From assembly GCA_016201085.1 (NCBI GenBank), contig JACQDO010000324.1, positions 1 through 14,950 on the forward strand: DNA of 14,950 nt, in the 5' to 3' direction. The position numbers and the translations under genes are program-made. The notes under the pieces were generated by a model that was not told the DNA's origin, searched no databases, and saw only the letters and a program-made list of their open reading frames with translations. This stretch comes from Hyphomicrobiales bacterium (GTDB lineage: Bacteria; Pseudomonadota; Alphaproteobacteria; Rhizobiales; Xanthobacteraceae). Positions 8,111 through 14,950 of this stretch are shown here, in pieces; position 1 is the stretch's first letter; each line of letters starts with the position of its first letter.

Positions 8111-8506
8111 ATGCCCACCCCACCGCCGATCGAATATGTCGACGCCTCGCCCGCCGTGCGCGCGGTCTATGACGACATCAAGAAGACGCGCAACGTGCCG
8201 GACGTGAACAATTTCTGGAAATATCTGGCGCGCGATCCGGCCACGCTCAAGCGCACCTGGGAGAGCATCAAGGATGTCATGGCGCCGGGCGCGCTCGATC
8301 CGCTCACCAAGGAGATGGTCTATCTGGCGGTGTCGGTCACCAATGGCTGCGCCTATTGCATCGCCAGCCACGCTGCTGCGGCGCGCAAGGCCGGCATGAG
8401 CGAGGCCATGTTCGGCGAGCTGATGGCGGTCACCGGCATGGCCAACGAAACCAACCGGCTGGCCAACGGCTACCGGGTTCCCATCGATCCGGCGTTCCAG
8501 ACTTGA
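8111..8506 (+). CDS. AhpD-like / carboxymuconolactone decarboxylase family protein
   Basis: The 131-residue all-helical protein carries the alkylhydroperoxidase AhpD core: the EMVYLAVSVTNGCAYCIASH stretch contains the CxxC pair plus the following histidine that form the thiol peroxidase centre in AhpD. Proteins with this core reduce peroxides using a disulfide relay, although many family members have untested roles. The start at 8111 is preferred to an in-frame ATG at 8096 because AGGAG lies 7 nt before it. No signal peptide or membrane segment is seen, so it is cytoplasmic. It is 42 bp downstream of the small membrane protein gene. A peroxiredoxin is encoded 3.1 kb further on, but nothing links the two beyond chemistry. 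Confidence 0.88.
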   Translation: MPTPPPIEYVDASPAVRAVYDDIKKTRNVPDVNNFWKYLARDPATLKRTWESIKDVMAPGALDPLTKEMVYLAVSVTNGCAYCIASHAAAARKAGMSEAMFGELMAVTGMANETNRLANGYRVPIDPAFQT

Positions 8507-8563
8507 TCGCGCAAACGCCGCCCGTTAGGGCAACATGACATAAAACAAAAGGGGAGGACGCCT

Positions 8564-8746
8564 ATGATCGAGCGGGACGTGATCGTGAAAATTCTATGCG
8601 CGACATTGGTTGCCGCCGTCCTGATGCCGCTGGGCTACGCGCTGTTTCCCTATGTCAGCGGCGAACTGAGCGGCACGCAGTTCCACGCCATTGAAGCGGT
8701 GATCGGCGCCACCGCCGGATTCGGCATCTCCGCGATCTTCGGCTGA
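8564..8746 (+). CDS. Very small membrane protein of unknown function
   Basis: The 60-residue product has a charged N-terminus (MIERDVIVK) followed by two hydrophobic segments, about residues 9-28 (ending MPLGYALFPY) and 42-60 (HAIEAVIGATAGFGISAIF), joined by a GELSGTQ turn. A strong AGGGGAGGA ribosome binding site about 6 nt before the ATG supports it being translated. It ends with the hydrophobic segment and no C-terminal tail. I do not recognise the family. It is the last plus-strand gene before two minus-strand small membrane protein genes. Confidence 0.7.
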   Translation: MIERDVIVKILCATLVAAVLMPLGYALFPYVSGELSGTQFHAIEAVIGATAGFGISAIFG

Positions 8747-8778
8747 TCCTGCGCCGCTCCCAATCCAATGGCATTCCC

Positions 8779-8798
8779 CGGCGCCGACTGGGGCGCCG
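8779..8798. terminator. GC-rich hairpin between convergent genes
   Basis: Perfect 7-bp arms CGGCGCC (8779-8785) and GGCGCCG (8792-8798) flank a 6-nt loop in the 86-bp gap between two convergent small genes. There is no T-run on either side, so it may need another factor or may not terminate transcription at all. Confidence 0.35.
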
Positions 8799-8832
8799 AG
8801 GTCATCAATTCATCGACCGTATGACGCGGCTG

Positions 8833-9126
8833 TTACTGCGCGCCGGGTCTGGCCGGTGCCGGCGTAGCCGGTTGCGGCGAGGTCGCGCCGGAACCGGTGG
8901 TGCTCGGCGGCATCGCGCTGCGTGGCGGTGCGCTGCCGGTGCTTATCGGCGCCGACGGATTGTTGCTGGCGGTCTGGCGGTCGCTGTTCCAGCCTGCGAT
9001 CACGACGAGCGCGATCAGGGCCAGTAAGGAGATGCCGGCGATCAAACCCCACGTGTTGCCGATATTTGCGTCATCACGCAACACGGGGTCGTTCAAGCGC
9101 GGATCGGTATTGCGCGGGTCGGTCAT
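8833..9126 (-). CDS. Small single-span membrane protein with a Pro/Ser/Ala-rich tail
   Basis: The 97-residue product has an Asp/Asn/Pro/Arg-rich cytoplasmic start (MTDPRNTDPRLNDPVLRDD). One hydrophobic helix follows at about 28-45 (GLIAGISLLALIALVVIAGW), and then a low-complexity tail rich in Pro, Ser, Thr, Ala and Gly, probably periplasmic. A canonical AAGGAGG site 6 nt before the ATG at 9126 makes expression credible. Short proteins of this shape, with a repeated N-terminal DP-rich segment and one helix, recur in Rhizobiales genomes as hypothetical proteins (recalled from family knowledge, not checked). The function is unknown. Confidence 0.75.
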   Translation of the reverse strand: MTDPRNTDPRLNDPVLRDDANIGNTWGLIAGISLLALIALVVIAGWNSDRQTASNNPSAPISTGSAPPRSAMPPSTTGSGATSPQPATPAPARPGAQ

Positions 9127-9225
9127 GACGATCCTCCTTGATTCGGGACGCTGTTAGTCGTCTCGAATGGAGGAAACCCGCGGAATAAGCCACGGTTCCG
9201 GAAACAACCCGAATATGCAGCGCAG

Positions 9226-9414
9226 TTATGTGGCTTCCGGTTTCGTCACCCGGACCGCCAAAACCCAGGCCAGCCAGAAAACAATGAAGAAACAGCTCAA
9301 GAATATGGTCAGGCTGATCGACTGCGACAGAAATTGTTCCATGGTGCGGCCGACCAGATAGGAGCCTGTGTCGCCAATCAGCACGAATACGATATAAACC
9401 GCGATCAATCTCAT
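9226..9414 (-). CDS. Very small two-helix membrane protein of unknown function
   Basis: The 62-residue product has two hydrophobic segments, about residues 2-20 (RLIAVYIVFVLIGDTGSYLV) and 31-55 (SQSISLTIFLSCFFIVFWLA and following), and a short basic tail (RVTKPEAT). A modest GGGGAAA site lies upstream of the ATG at 9414. It lies 99 bp upstream of the single-span protein gene on the same strand, so the two could share a transcript. No family is recognised. The aromatic and Ile-rich composition differs from random GC-rich frames, which supports it being real. Confidence 0.65.
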   Translation of the reverse strand: MRLIAVYIVFVLIGDTGSYLVGRTMEQFLSQSISLTIFLSCFFIVFWLAWVLAVRVTKPEAT

Positions 9415-9577
9415 GACCGACGTTTCCCCGAATGTTGGTCCGGTCTGGACGCTCCCTTATCTCACGCCCCGGCCGGAGGGGGAAGCCATGGCCGGCCGGA
9501 AAATGCTATAGCCTGCCGACCCGCCTTGTTTATCCAGCCCCCGCAAGACACGACAGCAAACTTATGCCGAGACCATC

Positions 9578-10459
9578 ATGAGCCGAATGGCGATTGCGGC
9601 CGCGCCGGCGCTGTTCGTGCTGCTGTGGAGCACCGGCTTCATCGGGGCGCGCTTCGGCTTGCCCTATATCGAGCCTTTGACCTTCCTGGCCGCGCGCATG
9701 GTGTTCGTGGTGGCCATTCTGGGCGCCATCGCGCTCATCTCGCGCACGCGCTGGCCGAGCCGGGCCGAGGTTGGGCACAGTTTGCTGGCGGGCGCCATGG
9801 TGCACGGGCTCTATCTCGGCGGCGTGTTCACGGCCATCAGCCAGGGCGTGCCGGCCGGCATCTCGGCGCTGATCCCGGGGCTGCAGCCGATCCTCACCTC
9901 CACCATCGCCAATCGCTATTTGGGCGAGCGGGTGACGCGCATGCAGTGGCTCGGGCTGGCGCTCGGCCTGATCGGCGTGCCGCTGGTGCTGCATAATCGC
10001 GAGATGGTGGCGGCCGGCTCGGCGATCGGTTGGATCGCGACGTTCGTCTCGCTGATCGGCATCACGCTCGGCACGCTCTACCAGAAACGCTATTGCGGAC
10101 CCATCGACTGGCGCGCCGGCAATCTGGTGCAATATATCGGCGCCGGCACGCTGTTCTGGCTCGGCTCCTTCGGCTTCGAGACGCGCACGATCCACTGGAC
10201 CGGCGAACTGGTGTTCGCCATGACCTGGCTGGTGATCGTGCTATCGATCGGCGCGGTCGGGCTGATGTACTGGCTGATCCGCCGCTCGGCGGCGACCGGC
10301 TTCGCCAGCCTGTTCTATCTGGTGCCGGCGGTGACGGCGCTGTTCGCCTATTTCCTGTTCGGCGAGAAACTCGACGCGCTGTCGGTCGCCGGCATGGTGG
10401 TGTGCGCGGTCGGCGTGTTCATGGTCAGCCGCGGCGCGGCCAAGCCGGCGGCGAGTTAG
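9578..10459 (+). CDS. EamA/DMT-superfamily transporter (putative metabolite exporter)
   Basis: The 293-residue protein has about ten membrane helices arranged as two EamA repeats, typical in length for drug/metabolite transporters such as RhaT- and YdcZ-like exporters. The first repeat opens with ALFVLLWSTGFIGARFGLPY, the usual EamA signature, and continues TFLAARMVFV and the GGVFTAISQGVPAGISALIP region near its end. The second repeat starts after the GSAIGWIATFVSLIGITLGT segment and ends with FLFGEKLDALSVAGMVVCAV and the GVFMVSRG ending. The substrate cannot be told from sequence. The ATG at 9578 has only a weak ribosome binding site; an ATG at 9587 is an alternative. The gene is alone on its strand here and converges with the next gene, 44 bp away. 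Confidence 0.9.
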   Translation: MSRMAIAAAPALFVLLWSTGFIGARFGLPYIEPLTFLAARMVFVVAILGAIALISRTRWPSRAEVGHSLLAGAMVHGLYLGGVFTAISQGVPAGISALIPGLQPILTSTIANRYLGERVTRMQWLGLALGLIGVPLVLHNREMVAAGSAIGWIATFVSLIGITLGTLYQKRYCGPIDWRAGNLVQYIGAGTLFWLGSFGFETRTIHWTGELVFAMTWLVIVLSIGAVGLMYWLIRRSAATGFASLFYLVPAVTALFAYFLFGEKLDALSVAGMVVCAVGVFMVSRGAAKPAAS

Positions 10460-10503
10460 TCAGACACCGCCAAGCCGTTCTTCGTTCCAATCGAAATTAT
10501 TCG

Positions 10504-10917
10504 TTACCGCCGGCCCGGCAACCTGAACCTGAATACCATGCCGACGATCACGCCGATCACCGTCATGAACGCTATCGCGCCCGGCTCGCGGCCGAAGATC
10601 AGCTTGAGCGTCGCCTCCAGCATCCCCAGCGCGCCGAAGAATAGACCGAACAGATAAAGATTGTCGACCGTCAGATAAGGAGACAACGCGGTGCCGCCCA
10701 GCAACGGCACGGCAATGGGGGCGATCAGCATCAGCAGCGTCGCAAACAGCAGGAGACGCGCGCCGACGGCGATCAGAAATGCGCCGAGCAAAAGCGCGAC
10801 CAACGCCAGCACGCGCGGATTGGCCGACAGCGTCTCCCAATAGCCGAGCATGGGGGTGAGCACGTCGTAAATCGGCGTGATCAGGTAGTCCTTCAGGAAT
10901 TGAATGACGGTGTCCAT
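10504..10917 (-). CDS. Small polytopic membrane protein of unknown function
   Basis: The 137-residue product begins with an amphipathic stretch (MDTVIQFLKDYLITPIYDVL). It has hydrophobic segments at about 34-70 (one long or two short helices around VLALVALLLGAFLIAVGARL), 86-104 (NLYLFGLFFGALGMLEATLK) and 113-130 (AIAFMTVIGVIVGMVFRF), and a basic end (RFRLPGRR). The start at 10917 is chosen because GGGGAGG lies 8 nt upstream; an in-frame start at 11025 would add 36 charged residues that look non-coding. No family is recognised. Its 3' end converges on the DMT transporter gene. Confidence 0.75.
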   Translation of the reverse strand: MDTVIQFLKDYLITPIYDVLTPMLGYWETLSANPRVLALVALLLGAFLIAVGARLLLFATLLMLIAPIAVPLLGGTALSPYLTVDNLYLFGLFFGALGMLEATLKLIFGREPGAIAFMTVIGVIVGMVFRFRLPGRR

Positions 10918-11095
10918 GACTGTCTGCCTCCCCAAGGCAACGTCCACCTTCGGTACTCTCGCCAGGCTTTCCCGGGCGACCTCCGAATTATGGTTAATTG
11001 TCGCGCTTTTTTGGGGTTGCCGCAAGACGGCTGCGGATCGGCGCGGCTAGCGTGTTATAGCCAAATACAGCGCAGCAAAGCCTGTCGAGCTTCGA
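10918..11095. other. Intergenic region between two minus-strand genes
   Basis: This 178-bp gap has an AT-rich patch with AATTAACCATAATT-type symmetry on the minus strand (10985-10998) and a GGCTA/TAGCC pair (11046-11063). Either could mark a promoter for the small membrane protein gene, but no clear -35/-10 pair is visible and no small gene is evident. Confidence 0.25.
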
Positions 11096-11503
11096 CTATT
11101 TGCGGGGATTGAGCACCATTTGCGTCTGCGTCACCAGCGCGCACAGCTTGCCGTCGCCGCGGGTGATGCGGGTCTGCCAGACCATGGTGGTGCGGCCGCG
11201 ATGCAGCGCCGTGCATTCCGCATAAGCCACATCGCCGATCGGAATGGCGGCGAAAAAATTGGTCTTGCTCTCGACCGTGGTGGTGGACTGGCCCGGCTTG
11301 AGGTTGGCCATGGTGGCGGTGCCGCCGATATTATCGGCCAGCGACATGATGGCGCCGCCATGCATGATGCCGAAGCGATTGTTGAATTCCTCGCGCACGG
11401 GGAGCTCGGCGGTGACACGCTCAAGCGAGATATGCGTCACTTTCATTCCGATAAAATCGGCATAGGCCGGCTGCGTGTAGGCCATCTGGTTGATATCGCT
11501 CAT
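11096..11503 (-). CDS. PaaI-type hotdog-fold thioesterase
   Basis: Hotdog thioesterases of this family hydrolyse acyl-CoA thioesters in the cytoplasm, often aromatic or misprimed acyl-CoAs. The 135-residue product shows the active-site helix region NRFGIMHGGAIMSLADNIGG, where HGG and the following Asp/Glu position are the catalytic signature, then TVESKTNFFAAIPIGDVAYA (central strands) and a TMVWQTRITRGDGKLCALVT pair of edge strands. The ATG at 11503 has a GGAG site about 8-9 nt upstream and is preferred to an in-frame start at 11671, which would overlap the preceding peroxiredoxin gene. A hairpin terminator lies between the two genes, so it probably has its own promoter. Substrate unknown. 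Confidence 0.88.
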   Translation of the reverse strand: MSDINQMAYTQPAYADFIGMKVTHISLERVTAELPVREEFNNRFGIMHGGAIMSLADNIGGTATMANLKPGQSTTTVESKTNFFAAIPIGDVAYAECTALHRGRTTMVWQTRITRGDGKLCALVTQTQMVLNPRK

Positions 11504-11536
11504 TGCCAATGCTCCGCCCGCGTTCAGACATGCAAA

Positions 11537-11559
11537 GGCGCGGACCTTAGACCCGCGCC
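11537..11559 (-). terminator. Probable intrinsic terminator of the peroxiredoxin gene
   Basis: Perfect 7-bp GC-rich arms GGCGCGG (11537-11543) and CCGCGCC (11553-11559) flank a 9-nt loop. On the minus strand the stem is followed by TTTGC, a short T-run in the direction of transcription. It lies 38 bp after the peroxiredoxin stop codon and before the thioesterase gene. Confidence 0.5.
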
Positions 11560-11597
11560 CTTGTTCAACACTGTATAACGCGACGAGCGCGCGCCTG

Positions 11598-12257
11598 TCA
11601 CTTCGGCTGCGGTACGATGCGCAGGTAGGGCCGCGGCGCCTTGAAGCCCTGCGGCCAGATCTTCTTGGCATCCTCGTCGCTGACCGAGCCGGCGATAATC
11701 ACGTCCTCGCCCGGTTTCCAGTTGGCCGGCGTGGCGACGCTGTGTTTTGCGGTCATCTGCATCGAGTCGATAACGCGCAGGATCTCGTCGAAATTGCGCC
11801 CGGTGGTCATTGGATAGACCAGGATCAGCTTGATCTTCTTGTCCGGACCGATGATGAAAACATTGCGCACGGTCATGTTATTGGCGGCGGTGCGGCCGTC
11901 CGAAGTGCCGGTGGTCGCCGCCGGCAGCATGCCATAGGCCTTGGAGATCTTCAGCTCGGTGTCGCCGATCATCGGATAGTTCGGCGCGAAGCCGACCACG
12001 TCCTTGATGTCGCACGCCCACTTGGCGTGATTGGCGACCGGATCGACCGACAGTCCGATGATCTTGACGTTGCGTTTGTCGAACTCCGGCTTCATGCGCG
12101 CCATGGTGCCGAGCTCGGTGGTGCATACCGGCGTGAAATCCTTGGGGTGCGAGAACAGGATGCCCCATGAAGTGCCGAGCCAGTCGTGGAAGCGGATTTT
12201 CCCTTCGGTGGTGTCCGCCTCGAAATCGGGAGCGGTGTCGCCGATTGCCAAAGTCAT
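11598..12257 (-). CDS. 1-Cys peroxiredoxin (Prx6 type)
   Basis: Peroxiredoxins reduce H2O2 and organic peroxides with a cysteine thiol. The 219-residue product has the Prx6 layout: N-terminal thioredoxin-fold domain with GDTAPDFEADTTEG, the active-site loop HPKDFTPVCTTELG with peroxidatic Cys45, and the conserved Arg in MTVRNVFIIGPDKKIKL. The long C-terminal domain follows (SMQMTAKHSVATPANWKPG, then VSDEDAKKIWPQGFK). The length and C-terminal domain fit Prx6 rather than the shorter AhpC or BCP types. AGGGAGG precedes tandem ATG codons at 12260 and 12257; I chose the second for better spacing, a one-residue difference. A hairpin terminator follows. A possible -10 (TATATT on the minus strand, near 12302-12307) lies upstream, with no clear -35. 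Confidence 0.93.
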   Translation of the reverse strand: MTLAIGDTAPDFEADTTEGKIRFHDWLGTSWGILFSHPKDFTPVCTTELGTMARMKPEFDKRNVKIIGLSVDPVANHAKWACDIKDVVGFAPNYPMIGDTELKISKAYGMLPAATTGTSDGRTAANNMTVRNVFIIGPDKKIKLILVYPMTTGRNFDEILRVIDSMQMTAKHSVATPANWKPGEDVIIAGSVSDEDAKKIWPQGFKAPRPYLRIVPQPK

Positions 12258-12332
12258 CATAGTCCTCCCTGAAGCCAATTTTGCCCTAAGTTCGAGCGCT
12301 TAATATAATCGCCCGCATGCGCGCTTAACAGG

Positions 12333-12358
12333 CCCGGGTCCCTCGCCCGGGTCCCTCG
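12333..12358. repeat. 13-bp perfect tandem duplication
   Basis: CCCGGGTCCCTCG occurs twice in succession (12333-12345 and 12346-12358), ending directly before the stop codon of the phosphatase-superfamily gene (12360-12362). Each copy contains the palindrome CCCGGG. It is probably a slippage or small duplication event; no role is evident. Confidence 0.75.
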
Positions 12359-12359
12359 C

Positions 12360-14204
12360 TCAACGGCCGGCGGATTTAGCTTCCGCCTCGAGGCCGACGG
12401 TACGACCGGGAAAGCCGGCGGCGTCGAAATAGCGCGTTCCGCCCATCGCTTGCGTCTTGAGTACGGTCTGCAAGCCATTGGCGCTCTTGGCCGAGCGTAG
12501 GGTCCAGCTGCGCACGGCCGGCATGCGCCCGCCCGGCATGGCCTCGCGCAGCACGCGGCCGATGAGACGGCCCTTTGCCTTGATCCTGAGCTTGAGGATA
12601 TGGGCGATGGTCTTGCCGACATCGGCATTGCTGGCCGGCGCTTTGTCGACAAAGCCGGTCTTGAACGACGGCCCGATCGCCGCCATGAAATTCATGGTGT
12701 CGGCGCGGCTGAAGCTGCCGTGCATGCCCTGGCCCTGTTGCAGGCCGGTATCGGCTACCTCGGCCGCGCACAGCAGCGGCTGTTCGCAGCCGGTGGCGAA
12801 GGATTTGAAGTTGACCGCGATGGCCGGATGCGGCGGCCGCGCCGCTCCCTTCAAGTTGATGGCCGACATCGGCAGCGTGCCCTGGTAGCGCCCGAGCGAG
12901 GCGTCGACGAAAATGCCGCTGACATAATCCTGCGCGAGCAGCGCCTTGACGACTTGCGCCGCCAGCTTGCGGTTCTTGCCGGGCAGATAGATCAGATCGG
13001 AACCGCCATTGGCGGCGACGACGACATCCGGCTTAGCCGGATTGTGGCCGATCAAGCCGCTGCCACGTTTAGGATGCGCGCCGGCGGCGACCGGTGCGTT
13101 TTTTTCTTCGGGATCGTGCAGCGGCATCGCCAATGCCTTGGCGAGGTCGATGGCGAGGAAGCCGGGCGGCAGCAGGCCCTCCGGCACGTCGGCATATTTG
13201 GCTTTCGCCGCCGCGCTGGTCTGGCTCTGCTTTGAAATCGTCGAGAAGCCATGGTCGGCCGCCACGACGATGTCTGTGGTCGCCGCCAGGCCGAGCTCGT
13301 CGAGCGCCTTGCGCAGTTGCGCCAGATTGTTGTCGGCGTTCTTGATGGCGGCGAGCGAAGTCGGTCCGTTGATGCCGGGCGTCAGCGCATTCAGGCTGTC
13401 GCCTTGATTGTGCTGCGCGCCGTCCGGATCGCGCGACCAGAACACCAGCACGAACGGCTTGTTGCGCGCCTTGAAGGCCGGCAACACGACCCTGGTGGCG
13501 ACATCGACGAAATAGGCCTGCTGCTCGATATTGGCGACGGTGGTGCCGGGCGTGTTGAAGTCGCCGGCCTTGCCATTATCGCCGCGCGTCGGCGCGACGA
13601 TCGGTAGGCCGGCTTTCTCCAGTGCGGCCTTCATCTCGTCGGACAGCGGCGCGCCGTGATTACGGCCGGTCGAGTCGTCTATCACGATAGTGTGCCGGCC
13701 GGGACGATTGGCGCGGTCGGTATGGTCGAAGATCAAGGTCGGTCCGAGTTTGCCGATGGCGGCGGTGCTGAAGCCGGCGCGGCGGGCCGCCTTCAAGATC
13801 GTTTCCTCGTTGAGGTAGTCGCCGTCGAAATGCTCGTCGACGTCGAACAGCACCGCGTTGTTTTCCAGGAACGGGGTGACGGTGCCGCCGGCCGGCGCCA
13901 CCGGATAGCCGGTATAGATCGTGTTGCTGAAGTCGCCGGTGTCGCCGAGGTAATGGCCGGTCGCCATGGCGGAGGCATTGGCGGTGGTGAAGGTCGGAAA
14001 CAGCGAATGCGGATTGGCGAAATTGACGCCCTGGTCGCGGATCGTGGCCATGGTCGGCGCGGTCTGCAGCGTCACCATCAGCGCGCGCATGCCATCGGGC
14101 ACGAACAAGATGAGATTGCGCGGCGGGGCCGCGTTGGCTGTCCCCAGTTGCAGGCCGAGGACGGCACAAGCGGCCAGCAGCAGAATTTTCGACCTGAACG
14201 CCAT
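12360..14204 (-). CDS. Exported alkaline-phosphatase-superfamily enzyme (phosphodiesterase/nucleotide pyrophosphatase-like)
   Basis: The 614-residue protein begins with a signal peptide (MAFRSK, then a hydrophobic run, cleavage expected near ANA at 23-25) and belongs to the two-metal alkaline phosphatase/NPP/sulfatase superfamily. Metal and catalytic positions visible are Asp37 in VPDGMR, Thr73 in FPTFTTANASAMATG (aligned with the NPP nucleophile threonine, inferred), Asp261 and His265 in SRDPDGAQHNQGD, Asp316-His317 in AADHGFST, and a later histidine in MHGSFSRADTMNF. A threonine rather than cysteine/serine in a CxPxR motif argues against a sulfatase. The substrate, a phosphomonoester or diester, is unknown. 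The start at 14204 has a GGGAGA site 7 nt upstream. It is divergent from pccA, with a 133-bp gap. An LAAC tetrad at residues 10-13 resembles a lipobox, but it lies too early in the signal to favour a lipoprotein. Confidence 0.88.
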   Translation of the reverse strand: MAFRSKILLLAACAVLGLQLGTANAAPPRNLILFVPDGMRALMVTLQTAPTMATIRDQGVNFANPHSLFPTFTTANASAMATGHYLGDTGDFSNTIYTGYPVAPAGGTVTPFLENNAVLFDVDEHFDGDYLNEETILKAARRAGFSTAAIGKLGPTLIFDHTDRANRPGRHTIVIDDSTGRNHGAPLSDEMKAALEKAGLPIVAPTRGDNGKAGDFNTPGTTVANIEQQAYFVDVATRVVLPAFKARNKPFVLVFWSRDPDGAQHNQGDSLNALTPGINGPTSLAAIKNADNNLAQLRKALDELGLAATTDIVVAADHGFSTISKQSQTSAAAKAKYADVPEGLLPPGFLAIDLAKALAMPLHDPEEKNAPVAAGAHPKRGSGLIGHNPAKPDVVVAANGGSDLIYLPGKNRKLAAQVVKALLAQDYVSGIFVDASLGRYQGTLPMSAINLKGAARPPHPAIAVNFKSFATGCEQPLLCAAEVADTGLQQGQGMHGSFSRADTMNFMAAIGPSFKTGFVDKAPASNADVGKTIAHILKLRIKAKGRLIGRVLREAMPGGRMPAVRSWTLRSAKSANGLQTVLKTQAMGGTRYFDAAGFPGRTVGLEAEAKSAGR

Positions 14205-14337
14205 AAATGTTCTCCCGGCGGTATAGGCGAGGATTGTCCGCTGGATACCCGCGCTGCAAGACAGTAATGTAACAAATGCCGGTTATCCGCAGCCATCTCC
14301 GCCCGCTCCGGCGCCGGGCGCTATTCCCAAGGCCTTA
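14205..14337. promoter_or_regulatory. Divergent region between the phosphatase-superfamily gene and pccA
   Basis: These 133 bp must carry the promoters of both genes. The centre (about 14255-14285) is relatively AT-rich, but I could not assign a clear -35/-10 pair in either direction. An AAGG site sits 5 nt before the pccA start. No operator-like repeat stands out. Confidence 0.3.

Positions 14338-14950
<613 letters not shown>

Noticed and set aside
12304..12309. Perfect TATAAT on the plus strand
   Set aside because: Downstream on the plus strand lies only the antisense of the phosphatase gene, with no gene to serve and no matching -35; it is probably chance within an AT-rich patch.
14160..14204. 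Lipobox-like LAAC in the phosphatase signal peptide
   Set aside because: The cysteine is at residue 13, leaving too short a hydrophobic core, and a normal cleavage site (ANA) follows at residues 23-25.

Overview
This window looks like ordinary chromosome from a high-GC alphaproteobacterium, most likely a member of the Hyphomicrobiales/Rhizobiales in the Bradyrhizobium, Rhodopseudomonas or Xanthobacteraceae neighbourhood. The evidence is the strong GC bias at third codon positions, the ATP12-type F1 assembly chaperone, the two propionyl-CoA carboxylase genes, and short palindromic repeats of a kind I associate with this order. The taxonomic placement is inference. No rRNA, tRNA, CRISPR array, transposase or phage gene was seen.

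Left region (1-2641, minus strand): a 2-oxoacid:ferredoxin oxidoreductase operon. A GltD-like FAD/NADPH oxidoreductase with a C-terminal 2x[4Fe-4S] ferredoxin domain is followed, with a 31-bp overlap, by a fused gamma-alpha subunit of a KorA-type enzyme that runs off the left edge. The GltD-like gene carries an apparent 2-bp deletion near 1183-1185. This separates the flavoprotein body from its ferredoxin domain and removes a conserved cysteine pair at the junction.

Middle-left (3004-6196): an ATP12-family chaperone gene converges on a decayed TPR gene, and both stop codons lie inside a pair of palindromic repeats. A second, 151-bp palindromic element lies just upstream of pccB, the propionyl-CoA carboxylase carboxyltransferase subunit. 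A further repeat doublet follows pccB.

Centre (6221-9414): a secreted metallo-beta-lactamase-fold hydrolase and a secreted cupin are divergently transcribed. They are followed by a run of small genes: a three-helix membrane protein, an AhpD/carboxymuconolactone decarboxylase-like protein, and three very small membrane proteins of unknown function.

Right region (9578-14950): an EamA/DMT exporter, a small membrane protein, a PaaI-type hotdog thioesterase, a 1-Cys (Prx6-type) peroxiredoxin, a large secreted alkaline-phosphatase-superfamily enzyme, and the 5' part of pccA (biotin carboxylase subunit), which runs off the right edge. pccB and pccA should form one enzyme with methylmalonyl-CoA as product, yet they are 8.3 kb apart with ten intact genes between them.

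I did not find a convincing new multi-gene system. The observations most worth checking are the frameshift that breaks the ferredoxin-linked subunit, the covarying paired palindromic repeats, and the decayed TPR gene between two repeat elements.
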